Assembly (NCBI GenBank): GCA_035939615.1
Contig: DASZFP010000106.1
Location: 1-18,512 of the forward strand
From: VBCK01 sp035939615
GTDB taxonomy: Bacteria; Pseudomonadota; Gammaproteobacteria; Burkholderiales; Burkholderiaceae_F
Length of the DNA stretch: 18,512 bases
Reading direction: 5' to 3'
Shown here: one piece after another, positions 7,701 through 15,714 of the stretch
Position numbering within the stretch: the first letter of the stretch is position 1
How the letters are laid out: each line of letters starts with the position of its first letter
Translations under genes and position numbers: made by a program
The notes under the pieces: generated by a model
The model's input: the letters and a program-made list of their open reading frames with translations, nothing else
What the model was told of the DNA's origin: nothing
Database searches by the model: none

Positions 7701-8556
7701 TGGAATCCATCCGGTTCTTCAGCAGGAAGGCGCGCGCGCCCACGCTGAGCGCCAGCACCACCATGGTCACGACGAACGCGCCCGCCCAGGCGAGCGAGTG
7801 CCAGGCGTCGTAGGGACTCATCGCGAACTGGAAGATGACCACTGGCACGCTGGCGGTGGGCCCGTTCAGGTTGGAGCTCCAGAACTGGTTGTTCAACGCG
7901 GTAAACAGCAACGGGGCCGTCTCGCCCGTGATGCGGGCCAGGCCGAGCAGAACCCCGGTCAGGATCCCCGGCAGCGCGGCCCGGTACAGAACCTGGACTG
8001 TGACCTTCCAGCGCGGGATGCCCAGAGACAGCGCCGCCTCGCGCATCATGTTCGGCACCAGGCGCAACGTCTCATCGGTGGTGCGCACGACCACCGGCAG
8101 CACGATCAACCCCAGCGCCAGTGCGCCGGCCAGACCCGAGAAGTGCCCGATCTGGCGCACCACGATCGTGTACACGAACAGCCCCAGCACGATCGACGGA
8201 GCCGACAGCAGGATGTCGTTGACGAAGCGGATCGTCTCCCGCCACACGGGCCGCCGCTCGGCGAACTCCGCCAGGTACGTTCCGGCCGCGATGCCGAGCG
8301 GGGCGCCGATCAGAACGCCCAGCACGCTCATCACCGCGCTGCCGACCAGCGCGTTGGCGAGCCCCCCGTCCGCGCCCGGGGGCGGGGTAATCTCGGTGAA
8401 GATGCGGGGACTGAGCGCCCGCGCGCCGTTGATCAGCGTGACGACCAGGATCCAGAACAGCCACGACAGGCCGAACAGGGTGGCGGCGACGCCCAGCGCC
8501 TTGGACACCAGGTTGCTGGCGCGCCGCCTCAGGATCAGGCCGCGAGGGGACTGCAT
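7693..8556 (-). CDS. pstA: Phosphate ABC transporter permease PstA
   Basis: This 287-residue inner-membrane protein (E. coli PstA is 296) has about six hydrophobic segments, the FVNDILLSAPSIVLG region and the C-terminal GLARITGETAPLLFTALNN stretch that marks PstA. The start ATG 8556 overlaps the pstC stop by one base (TGATG). The frame is open to 9384 upstream, but that is the shadow of pstC. It forms the phosphate channel with PstC and docks on PstB through its cytoplasmic EAA-like loop (REAALSLGIPRWKVTVQVLY). The translational overlaps on both sides imply tightly balanced synthesis of the three membrane-complex subunits. Confidence 0.96.
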   Translation of the reverse strand: MQSPRGLILRRRASNLVSKALGVAATLFGLSWLFWILVVTLINGARALSPRIFTEITPPPGADGGLANALVGSAVMSVLGVLIGAPLGIAAGTYLAEFAERRPVWRETIRFVNDILLSAPSIVLGLFVYTIVVRQIGHFSGLAGALALGLIVLPVVVRTTDETLRLVPNMMREAALSLGIPRWKVTVQVLYRAALPGILTGVLLGLARITGETAPLLFTALNNQFWSSNLNGPTASVPVVIFQFAMSPYDAWHSLAWAGAFVVTMVVLALSVGARAFLLKNRMDSNA

Positions 8557-9548
8557 CAGCGGCCCTCCCGGCGTGCCAGGTTGCTCAGCATCAACCGGGC
8601 GATCGCCAGCACGATCAGGGTCACGACGAACAGCAGGAAGCCCAGCGCGATCAGTGACGAGAGGTAAATGTCGGAGTCGGCTTCCGTGAACTCGTTGGCG
8701 ATGGTCGCGGCGATCGAGTTGCCGGGCATCAGCAGCGAGGCGCTGAGCTGATGGGCGTTGCCCAGCACGAACGTCACCGCCATCGTCTCGCCCAGCGCCC
8801 GCCCCAGGCCGAGGAAGATGCCGCCGACCACGGCCGATCGCGTGTACGGCAGCACTACCTTCCAGACGACCTCCCACGTGGTCGAGCCCAGCGCATAGGC
8901 CGATTCCTTCAACGACGCCGGCACGGTCCGGAACACGTCGCGCATCACCGAGGAAATGAACGGGATCACCATGATGCCGAGGACGATGCCCGCCGTCAGC
9001 ATGCCGATCCCGAGCGGCGGGCCGCGGAACAGCACGCCGATCCAGGGCAGAGGGCCAAGATGGTCGTTGATCCAGGGCAGCACGTGGTCGGACATGAACG
9101 GGACGAACGAGAAAAGGCCCCACATGCCATAGATGATCGAAGGGATGCCGGCCAGCAGCTCGATCGCAGCCGCGATCGGGGCCTGCAGCCAGTTCGGAGC
9201 GATCTCGGTCAGGAACAGGGCGATTCCAAAGCTGACCGGCACCGCGATCAGCATCGCGATCGCCGAGCTCACCAGCGTGCCGTAGATGGGGACGAAGGCC
9301 CCGAAATGACGGCCGACCGCGTCCCATTCGTCGCTGACGATGAAGTGCCAGCCGAACGTCTGGAACGCCAGGCGCCCGCCCCACAACATCGACAGGGCGG
9401 CCGAACCCAGCACCACCAGGACCAGCGTCGCCGACCCGGCGAGCGCCCAGCGAAACAGGCTGTCCTGCCGGCTCTCCGCGGCCGAGCGGTCTCGCGCGCC
9501 TGCTGCCTCGACGCCGACCGCTGACGAGGCGGCGGAGTAAACCGTCAT
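8556..9548 (-). CDS. pstC: Phosphate ABC transporter permease PstC
   Basis: This 330-residue membrane protein pairs with PstA. The family segments FVPIYGTLVSSAIAMLIAVP, ELLAGIPSIIYGMWG and GLGRALGETMAVTFVLGN are visible, as is the EAA-like loop LKESAYALGSTTWEVVWKVVLP. The N-terminal 40 residues are a cytoplasmic Ala/Ser-rich tail before the first membrane helix. ATG 9548 is preferred because GGGGACGAA precedes it. The frame continues to 9581 (11 more residues) without a better ribosome binding site. The gene is 61 bases downstream of pstS, and this gap can form a hairpin that may lower pstCAB expression relative to pstS. Confidence 0.96.
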   Translation of the reverse strand: MTVYSAASSAVGVEAAGARDRSAAESRQDSLFRWALAGSATLVLVVLGSAALSMLWGGRLAFQTFGWHFIVSDEWDAVGRHFGAFVPIYGTLVSSAIAMLIAVPVSFGIALFLTEIAPNWLQAPIAAAIELLAGIPSIIYGMWGLFSFVPFMSDHVLPWINDHLGPLPWIGVLFRGPPLGIGMLTAGIVLGIMVIPFISSVMRDVFRTVPASLKESAYALGSTTWEVVWKVVLPYTRSAVVGGIFLGLGRALGETMAVTFVLGNAHQLSASLLMPGNSIAATIANEFTEADSDIYLSSLIALGFLLFVVTLIVLAIARLMLSNLARREGR

Positions 9549-9574
9549 TTCGTCCCCATGTGAAGAAGGCCGCG

Positions 9575-9595
9575 GCGGCATCGGACGGCTGCCGC
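9575..9595 (-). promoter_or_regulatory. Hairpin in the pstS-pstC gap
   Basis: On the - strand GCGGCA and TGCCGC pair around a 9-base loop, midway between the pstS stop and the pstC ribosome binding site. There is no T-run. It may shield the pstS mRNA from 3' decay or attenuate read-through, which would fit the higher need for the binding protein. The role is inferred from position only. Confidence 0.35.
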
Positions 9596-9609
9596 GCCCA
9601 CCGCGGTTC

Positions 9610-10626
9610 CTACTTGATGGTGCTGGCCCAGTAAGCCCCGATCTGCTTCACCAGCGGATCCGGCAGCGGGACGTAGTCCAGGGACTTGGCCTGCTGCTGG
9701 CCTTTTTCGAGCGCCCACTTGAAGAAATCCAGAGCCGTCTTGGTGCGTGCGGCGTCCTTGGGCTGCTTGTACATCAGCACGAAGGAGCTCGCCGCGATCG
9801 GCCAGGATTTCGCACCCGGCGCGTTGGTGATCACCAGGAAAAAGTCCTTCGAGTTGGCCCAGTCGGCCGAGGCGGCGGCGGCCTGGAACGATTCCGGATC
9901 CGGTTCGACGAAGTTGCCGGCGCTGTTCTTCATCGACGTATACGACATCTTGTTCTGCAACGCGTACGCCAGTTCCACGTAGCCGATGGAGTTCTTGATC
10001 TGCTTCACGTAAGCGGCCACGCCCTCGTTGCCTTTGCCGCCCACGCCGACCGGCCACTGGATCGAGGTGCCTTCTCCGACCTTCGATTTCCAATCCTCGC
10101 TGACCTTGGACAGGTAATTGGCGAAATTGAACGTGGTGCCCGATCCGTCCGAGCGATGCACCACGCTGATGGCGCCGTCGCCCAGTTTCAGGCCGGCATT
10201 AAGGGCGGCAATGGCCGGATCGTTCCACTTCTGGATCTTGCCCAGGAAGATGTCGGCCAGCAGCGGGCCGGTCAGCTTCAACTGCCCCGGCGCCACCCCT
10301 TCGATGTTGACCACCGGAACGACGCCCCCGATCACGATCGGAAACTGCGCCAGGCCGAACTGGGCCAGCTCGGCGGGATCCAGCGGCTTGTCGGAAGCCC
10401 CGAAGTCGACCGTGGCCGCCTTGATCTGGGCGATGCCGCCGCCGGAGCCGATCGACTGGTAGTTGACCTTGACGCCCGTGGCTGTGCTGTAGTCGGTGGA
10501 CCACTGCGACAGGACCGGGTACGGGAATGTCGCACCGGCGCCGGTGATCTCGGCCGCCAACGCGGCGCCCGCCATCAAGGCGCCTGCGGTCCCGATCGCG
10601 ACGGACCGGGCGATTCGCTCGAGCAT
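9610..10626 (-). CDS. pstS: Periplasmic phosphate-binding protein PstS
   Basis: This 338-residue exported protein binds phosphate in the periplasm and delivers it to PstCAB. It has a clear signal peptide with cleavage after ALA at about residue 24, giving a mature AEITGAGATFPYPVLSQW start, the PstS hallmark. Phosphate-contacting loops are visible in SIGSGGGIAQI, VDFGASDKPL and HRSDGSGTTFNF. The ATG is set by AGAGGAG a few bases upstream and by the signal peptide. The open frame extends to 11343 but that region is a shadow of the peptidase gene. It is the first gene of the pst operon, with a candidate Pho box and -10 element upstream. Confidence 0.97.
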   Translation of the reverse strand: MLERIARSVAIGTAGALMAGAALAAEITGAGATFPYPVLSQWSTDYSTATGVKVNYQSIGSGGGIAQIKAATVDFGASDKPLDPAELAQFGLAQFPIVIGGVVPVVNIEGVAPGQLKLTGPLLADIFLGKIQKWNDPAIAALNAGLKLGDGAISVVHRSDGSGTTFNFANYLSKVSEDWKSKVGEGTSIQWPVGVGGKGNEGVAAYVKQIKNSIGYVELAYALQNKMSYTSMKNSAGNFVEPDPESFQAAAASADWANSKDFFLVITNAPGAKSWPIAASSFVLMYKQPKDAARTKTALDFFKWALEKGQQQAKSLDYVPLPDPLVKQIGAYWASTIK

Positions 10627-10666
10627 GCTGGGCTCCTCTGTTTTTTTATCGGACTGAAACTTATTC

Positions 10667-10700
10667 AATCTAGAAGCCGAATATGACAAGTCAGTTACAT
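10667..10700 (-). promoter_or_regulatory. Candidate Pho box and -10 element of the pst operon
   Basis: On the - strand two 7-base half-sites, ATGTAAC and TTGTCAT, are separated by TGAC (10700-10683). They match the PhoB repeat CTGTCAT at 4/7 and 6/7. Ten bases further on is TAGATT (10672-10667), 4/6 to the -10 consensus, which is the spacing expected at PhoB-dependent promoters. The pstS start is 40 bases downstream. Confidence 0.55.
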
Positions 10701-10732
10701 TGCGGTGCGATCTGCATGAATCCTCGCCGGAT

Positions 10733-12799
10733 CTAACTGCCGATTCCGTTGTGGCGCAGCAGCGGGTCGATGCTCGGCGGCCGCCCGCGAAACGCCACGA
10801 ACGACTCCATCGCCGGGCGGCTGCCGCCGACCGACAGGATCTCGTCCAGGAAGCGCGCGCCTTGGCGCGGGTCGAGCACGTCGGTGAGCTCCTCGAACGC
10901 GGCAAAGCAGTCCGAGGACAGCACCTCGGCCCACAGGTAGCTGTAGTAGCCGGCCGCATAACCGCCCGAAAAGATGTGGGTGAAGCTGTTGGCGCTGCGG
11001 TGCTCGGGCGGCGGGATGACCACCGCGACCTGCGAGCGCACCTGGCGCGCCAGCGCCTGCAGGGCGGCACCGTCGGCCCGCTCCGGGTCGAACTCGCTGT
11101 GCAGCCCGAGGTCGAACAGGGCGAACTCGAGCTGTCGAACCAGGTGCATCCCGCTGTGAAAATTGCGGGCGGCCAGCATCCGCTCGAACAGCGGCCGCGG
11201 CAGCTGCGCGCCGCCGTCGACCTGCTCGGTGAGTTCCTGCAACCCCTGCCACTGCCAGCCGAAGTTCTCCAGGAACTGGCTGGGCAGCTCCACCGCGTCC
11301 CATTCGACTCCGTGGATCCCGGCCACGGCCGGCTCGTCCACACGCGTGAGCATGTGATGCAGGCCGTGCCCGAACTCGTGCAGCAGCGTGAGCACTTCGT
11401 CGTGGGTCAGCAGCGCCGGCCGCCCCGGCACCGGCCGTGAGAAGTTGCAGGTCAGGAACGACACCGGCGTTTGCAGCCCCGAGCCGTGCCGCCAGCGGCT
11501 GCGGGCGTCGTCCTGCCAGGCGCCGCCCTGCTTGTGGTCGCGCGCGTACAGGTCCAGGTAGAACTGCCCGATCAGCTCGCCACCGGGCGTCTCGATCCGG
11601 TAGAAGCGCACATCCGCGTGCCACACCGGGGCCTGGTCGGGGCGGATCCTGACCGAGAACAGCCGCTCGATCAGCGCGTACAGCCCTTGCAGCACGCGCG
11701 TTTGCGGAAAGTAGCGCTTCAGTTCCTGCTCCGAATAGTCGTAGCGGGCCTGCCGCAGCCGCTCGGCCGCAAACGAGATGTCCCACGGCGCCAGTTCCGG
11801 CAAGGCGAGCTCGTCGGCCGCGAAGCGGGCGAGCTCGGCCAGCTCGCGCTGCGCCTGCGGGCGCGCGCGGCGCACCAGATCGTGCAGGAACTGGGCGACC
11901 TCCGGGACCGACTGCGCCATCTTCGGCACCAGCGACAGCTCGGCGAAGTTGCCGTAGCCGAGCAATTGCGCGTGCTCGCGCCGCAGCCGCAGCAGCTCCA
12001 GCATCAGCGGCGTGTTGTCCCATTGCGCCGGTCCGAACTCGGAGGCGCGCGTGGTGTAGGCGCGGTACAGGCGCTCGCGCAGGCCGCGATCGTGCGCATA
12101 CTGCAGCGCCGGCAGGTAGCTGGGAGCGTGCAGCGTCACCTTGTAGCCGCTGCGGCCGTCGGCGCGCGCGGCCTCCTGGTATTGCTCGAGCACGTCCTCC
12201 GGGATGCCCGCCACCTGCGCCGGATCGTCCAGCACCAGCGCGAAGGCGCCGGTGGAATCGAGCACGTTCTCGGCGAAACGGGTCGCAATCTGCGACTCGC
12301 GCTCCCGCAGCGCGCGCAGCCGCTCGCGCTGTGCGGCCGGCAGCTCTGCGCCGCCCAGCCGGAAATCGCGCAACTCGTTCTCGACAGTGCGCCGGCGCGC
12401 CGCGCTCCACCGGCCGAACTGCGGCTGCTTCGCCATGCTGCGGTACTTTTCGTACAGCGCCAGGTTCTGCGACAGCTCGGTCCAGAACTGGGTGAGCTTG
12501 GGCAGGTTAGCGTTGTACTGGGCGCGCAGCGCGGGCGAGTCGGCCACCGCGTTCAGGTGCGAGACAGCGGCCCAAGCGCGCGTGAGCTGCTGAACGTCCC
12601 GCTCCAGCGCCAGCACCACCGTGTCCCAATCGGCCGGCGTGGCCGGATCGGTGACGCGCTGCACCGCGCTTCGGCACTGCGACAGCAGCCGCTCGATGGC
12701 GGCTGTCACGTCGCCGGGCCCGATCCGATCGAACGCGATCGGCGCATCGAAGCGAAGCAGCGGATTGGCGGGCGAACCGGCTTCTCCGTCGGGCGACAT
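10733..12799 (-). CDS. prlC: M3 family zinc oligopeptidase (oligopeptidase A)
   Basis: This 688-residue cytoplasmic metallopeptidase (E. coli oligopeptidase A is 680) cleaves short peptides, including degraded signal peptides. The zinc motif HEFGH is at residues 474-478, followed by GLHHML and the third ligand region EWDAVELPSQFLENF. The C-terminal substrate-closing segment with FSGGYAAGYYSYLWAEVL is also complete. No signal peptide is present. ATG 12799 has GAGG a few bases upstream. The gene is divergent from aceE with a 180-base shared upstream region and lies 106 bases upstream of pstS in the same direction. No convincing terminator was seen between them, so some read-through into pst is possible. 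Other M3 members such as dipeptidyl carboxypeptidase (Dcp) are less likely by length and N-terminal sequence. Confidence 0.93.
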   Translation of the reverse strand: MSPDGEAGSPANPLLRFDAPIAFDRIGPGDVTAAIERLLSQCRSAVQRVTDPATPADWDTVVLALERDVQQLTRAWAAVSHLNAVADSPALRAQYNANLPKLTQFWTELSQNLALYEKYRSMAKQPQFGRWSAARRRTVENELRDFRLGGAELPAAQRERLRALRERESQIATRFAENVLDSTGAFALVLDDPAQVAGIPEDVLEQYQEAARADGRSGYKVTLHAPSYLPALQYAHDRGLRERLYRAYTTRASEFGPAQWDNTPLMLELLRLRREHAQLLGYGNFAELSLVPKMAQSVPEVAQFLHDLVRRARPQAQRELAELARFAADELALPELAPWDISFAAERLRQARYDYSEQELKRYFPQTRVLQGLYALIERLFSVRIRPDQAPVWHADVRFYRIETPGGELIGQFYLDLYARDHKQGGAWQDDARSRWRHGSGLQTPVSFLTCNFSRPVPGRPALLTHDEVLTLLHEFGHGLHHMLTRVDEPAVAGIHGVEWDAVELPSQFLENFGWQWQGLQELTEQVDGGAQLPRPLFERMLAARNFHSGMHLVRQLEFALFDLGLHSEFDPERADGAALQALARQVRSQVAVVIPPPEHRSANSFTHIFSGGYAAGYYSYLWAEVLSSDCFAAFEELTDVLDPRQGARFLDEILSVGGSRPAMESFVAFRGRPPSIDPLLRHNGIGS

Positions 12800-12854
12800 G
12801 GCACCTCGTGCGGTGGGTGGTGCTCGGAAGGTCGCGGCAGTCTACCCGGGGGCC

Positions 12855-12872
12855 ATTTCCGTGATATGAAAT
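12855..12872. promoter_or_regulatory. Inverted repeat between the divergent prlC and aceE genes, possible operator
   Basis: ATTTC (12855-12859) and GAAAT (12868-12872) are perfect inverted arms 8 bases apart. They sit just upstream of the aceE -35 element in an AT-rich patch that contrasts with the surrounding GC-rich DNA. A regulator site is possible. No known consensus, such as that of PdhR, is recognised. Confidence 0.25.
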
Positions 12873-12885
12873 AGATACTCACAAT

Positions 12886-12914
12886 TTGAAACTCACCCTC
12901 GCGGCTGCTAGAGT
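12886..12914 (+). promoter_or_regulatory. Sigma-70-type promoter of the pyruvate dehydrogenase operon
   Basis: TTGAAA (12886-12891, 5/6 to the -35 consensus) and TAGAGT (12909-12914, 4/6 to the -10 consensus) are exactly 17 bases apart. Transcription would start near 12921, leaving a leader of about 60 bases before the aceE start. It is the best promoter match seen in this intergenic region. Confidence 0.6.
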
Positions 12915-12935
12915 GCCAAAGTCCGCTTTTCTTTG

Positions 12936-12955
12936 GGCGCCGTTGCCGCGGCGCC
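12936..12955 (+). other. GC-rich hairpin in the aceE leader
   Basis: Two GGCGCC copies 8 bases apart can pair in the predicted aceE leader RNA, ending about 25 bases before the start codon. It does not cover the GAGGTGA ribosome binding site. Any regulatory role is unproven. Confidence 0.3.
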
Positions 12956-12979
12956 GAGCACCCTGCGCGAGGTGACCCG

Positions 12980-15682
12980 ATGTCCGCAAATCCGATTGCA
13001 TTGGCCGCCAACGATCCCGATAACGTCGAGACGCAGGAATGGCTCGACGCGCTCGCCACGGTGATCGAGCAGGAAGGCCCGCAGCGAGCCCATTACCTGC
13101 TGGAACGCCTGGTCGAGCAGGCGCGGCGCTCCGGGGTCGACATTCCGCTGTCGGCCTCGACCGCGTATATCAACACGATTCCAACCCACCTGGAGGAGCA
13201 CTCGCCGGGAGATCCGGCGCTGGAAGAGCGCATCCGCTCCTACGTGCGCTGGAACGCGATGGCGATGGTGGTGCGCGCCAACCGGGGCGAGGGCGATCTG
13301 GGCGGCCACATCGCCAGTTACGCGTCGGTCGGCACGCTGATGGAGGTCGGCTTCACCCACTTCTGGCACGCTCCCGACGCCAGCCATGGCGGCGACCTGA
13401 TCTACATCCAGGGCCATTCTTCCCCGGGCGTGTACGCGCGCGCCTTCCTGGAAGGGCGCATCAGCGAGGAGCAGCTGGTGAATTTCCGGCGCGAGGTCGA
13501 CGGCAAGGGCGTGAGCTCGTATCCGCATCCGAAGCTGATGCCGGATCTGTGGCAGTTCCCGACCGTGTCGATGGGGCTGGGCCCGATCCAGGGCATCTAC
13601 CAGGCCCGTTTCCTGAAGTACCTGCAGGCGCGCGGCCTGGCCGATACGGCCCAGCGCAAGGTCTGGGTGTTCTGCGGCGACGGCGAGATGGACGAGCCCG
13701 AGTCGCTCGGCGCCATCGGGATGGCGGCGCGCGAGCGGCTGGACAACCTGATTTTCGTCGTCAACTGCAACCTGCAGCGGCTGGACGGCCCGGTGCGCGG
13801 CAACGGCAAGATCATCCAGGAGCTCGAGGGTGAATTCCGCGGGGCCGGCTGGAACGTGATCAAGGTGATCTGGGGCTCCTACTGGGATCCGCTGCTCGCG
13901 CGCGACACCGATGGTCTGCTGCGCACGGTGATGGAGGAGACGGTCGACGGCGAGTATCAGAATTACAAGGCCAACGACGGTGCGTACGTGCGCAAGTATT
14001 TCTTCGGCAAGCAGCCCAAGCTGCTGGAAATGGTGTCGCGCATGACCGACGAGGACATCTGGCGGCTGAACCGCGGCGGCCACGATCCGCACAAGATCTA
14101 CGCGGCCTATGCGGCCGCCTCGCGCCACACCGGACAGCCCACGGTGATTCTGGCCAAGACGGTCAAGGGCTACGGGATGGGCAAGATCGGCGAGGGCAAG
14201 AATCCGACCCACCAGCTGAAAAAACTCGATACCGAGGCGGTGCGCGAGTTCCGCGATCGCTTCCGCATCCCGGTGCCGGACGGCAAGCTCGATGAATTGC
14301 CGTTTTACCGACCCGAGGAGAACTCGCCCGAGATGAAGTACCTGCACGAACGGCGCCGCGCGCTGGGCGGGTACCTTCCGCAGCGCCGCCGCCGCGCCGA
14401 CGAAACCCTGAAGGTGCCGCCGCTGGAGACGTTCTCGGCGCTGCTGGAGGCGACCGCGGAAGGCCGGGAGATCTCTACCACGCAGGCGTTCGTGCGCTTC
14501 CTGACGCAGCTGGTGCGCGACAAGGAGCTCGGCCCGCGCGTGGTGCCGATCATCCCGGACGAGGCGCGCACGTTCGGCATGGAGGGCATGTTCCGGCAGC
14601 TGGGCATCTTCTCGCAGCACGGCCAGCTGTACGAGCCGGTCGACCGCGATCAGGTGATGTACTACCGCGAGGACAAGGCCGGCCAGATCCTGGAGGAAGG
14701 CATCAACGAGGCCGGCGCCACGAGCTCGTTCATGGCGGCCGCCACCAGCTATTCGAGCAACAACCGGATCATGCTGCCGTTTTACATCTTCTACTCGATG
14801 TTCGGCTTCCAGCGCGTCGGCGACCTGGCCTGGGCGGCCGGCGACATGCAGGCGCGCGGCTTCATGCTGGGCGGAACCAGCGGCCGCACCACGCTGAACG
14901 GCGAGGGCCTGCAGCACCAGGACGGCCATTCGCACATCCTGGCCTCGACCATTCCGAACTGCGTTTGCTACGACCCGACGTTCGCCTACGAGGTGGCGGT
15001 GATCCTGCGCGATGGCGTGCGCCGGATGGTCGAGGAGCAGGAAAACGTCTGGTACTACGTGACGCTGCTCAACGAGAACTACCCCCACCCGGGCCTGCCG
15101 CGCGGGCAGGAGGCCGCGCTGCTCAAAGGCATGTACCGGCTGCGCGAGGGCCCGGCCGGCAGCGGCCGGGGCCAGTCGATCGCCCGCGTGCAGCTGCTGG
15201 GCAGCGGGGCGATTCTGCGCGAAGTGCTGGCCGCGGCCGAGCTGCTCGAATCGGACTGGGGCGTGGCGGGCGACGTGTGGAGCGTGACCAGCTTTACCGA
15301 GCTCAGGCGCGACGGACTGGACGCGGAGCGCTGGAACTTGTTGCATCCGGCCAGCCGGCCGCGCAAGGCGTATGTGACCGAGGCGCTGGAGCGAACCGCC
15401 GGGCCGATCGTCGCCTCGACCGACTACATGCGCCTGTTCGCCGACCAGATCCGCCCGCTGATGCCGCAGGGGCGCGCCTACCGCGTGCTCGGAACCGACG
15501 GCTTCGGCCGCTCCGACACCCGTCAGAAGCTGCGGCAGTTCTTCGAGGTCGACCGCCACTACGTGACGGTGGCCGCGCTCAAGGCGCTGGCCGAGGAAGG
15601 CGCCGTCGCCGTCGGCCAGGTGGCCGAGGCGATCAAGCGGTACGGCATCGACCCGGAACGTCCGAATCCATGGCTCGTATGA
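12980..15682 (+). CDS. aceE: Pyruvate dehydrogenase E1 component, homodimeric type
   Basis: This 900-residue thiamine-diphosphate enzyme (E. coli AceE is 887) decarboxylates pyruvate and acetylates the lipoyl groups of E2. The thiamine-diphosphate motif begins with GDGEMDEPES (GDG at residues 233-235) and ends with NCN at 262-264, followed by LQRLDGPVRGNGKI, typical of the AceE family. Also visible are an HxQGHxSPG-like stretch (IYIQGHSSPGVYARAF) and the C-terminal domain containing GTDGFGRSDTRQKLRQFFEVD. ATG 12980 has GAGGTGA with 5-base spacing. It heads the operon aceE-aceF-GNAT-lpdA and is transcribed divergently from the peptidase gene. The gene is intact and codon use is like that of its neighbours. 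Confidence 0.98.
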   Translation: MSANPIALAANDPDNVETQEWLDALATVIEQEGPQRAHYLLERLVEQARRSGVDIPLSASTAYINTIPTHLEEHSPGDPALEERIRSYVRWNAMAMVVRANRGEGDLGGHIASYASVGTLMEVGFTHFWHAPDASHGGDLIYIQGHSSPGVYARAFLEGRISEEQLVNFRREVDGKGVSSYPHPKLMPDLWQFPTVSMGLGPIQGIYQARFLKYLQARGLADTAQRKVWVFCGDGEMDEPESLGAIGMAARERLDNLIFVVNCNLQRLDGPVRGNGKIIQELEGEFRGAGWNVIKVIWGSYWDPLLARDTDGLLRTVMEETVDGEYQNYKANDGAYVRKYFFGKQPKLLEMVSRMTDEDIWRLNRGGHDPHKIYAAYAAASRHTGQPTVILAKTVKGYGMGKIGEGKNPTHQLKKLDTEAVREFRDRFRIPVPDGKLDELPFYRPEENSPEMKYLHERRRALGGYLPQRRRRADETLKVPPLETFSALLEATAEGREISTTQAFVRFLTQLVRDKELGPRVVPIIPDEARTFGMEGMFRQLGIFSQHGQLYEPVDRDQVMYYREDKAGQILEEGINEAGATSSFMAAATSYSSNNRIMLPFYIFYSMFGFQRVGDLAWAAGDMQARGFMLGGTSGRTTLNGEGLQHQDGHSHILASTIPNCVCYDPTFAYEVAVILRDGVRRMVEEQENVWYYVTLLNENYPHPGLPRGQEAALLKGMYRLREGPAGSGRGQSIARVQLLGSGAILREVLAAAELLESDWGVAGDVWSVTSFTELRRDGLDAERWNLLHPASRPRKAYVTEALERTAGPIVASTDYMRLFADQIRPLMPQGRAYRVLGTDGFGRSDTRQKLRQFFEVDRHYVTVAALKALAEEGAVAVGQVAEAIKRYGIDPERPNPWLV

Positions 15683-15700
15683 ACTTCCTGAGGATGTGAA

Positions 15701-15707
15701 GAGGAGA
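15701..15707 (+). promoter_or_regulatory. Ribosome binding site that sets the aceF GTG start
   Basis: GAGGAGA lies 7 bases before GTG 15715 but 16 bases before the next in-frame ATG at 15724. This favours the GTG start. Confidence 0.7.
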
Positions 15708-15714
15708 GCATCCA

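Noticed and set aside
10627..11343. Upstream extension of the pstS reading frame
   Set aside because: The signal peptide and ribosome binding site fix the start at 10626. The extension overlaps the peptidase gene.
11471..12874. 467-codon open frame on the + strand over the peptidase gene
   Set aside because: It lies opposite the intact M3 peptidase gene and shows no recognisable protein features.
12908..15559. 883-codon open frame antisense to aceE
   Set aside because: Its translation is rich in His, Arg, Gln and Val with no domain pattern. It mirrors a well-supported gene and is a usual by-product of high G+C codon bias.
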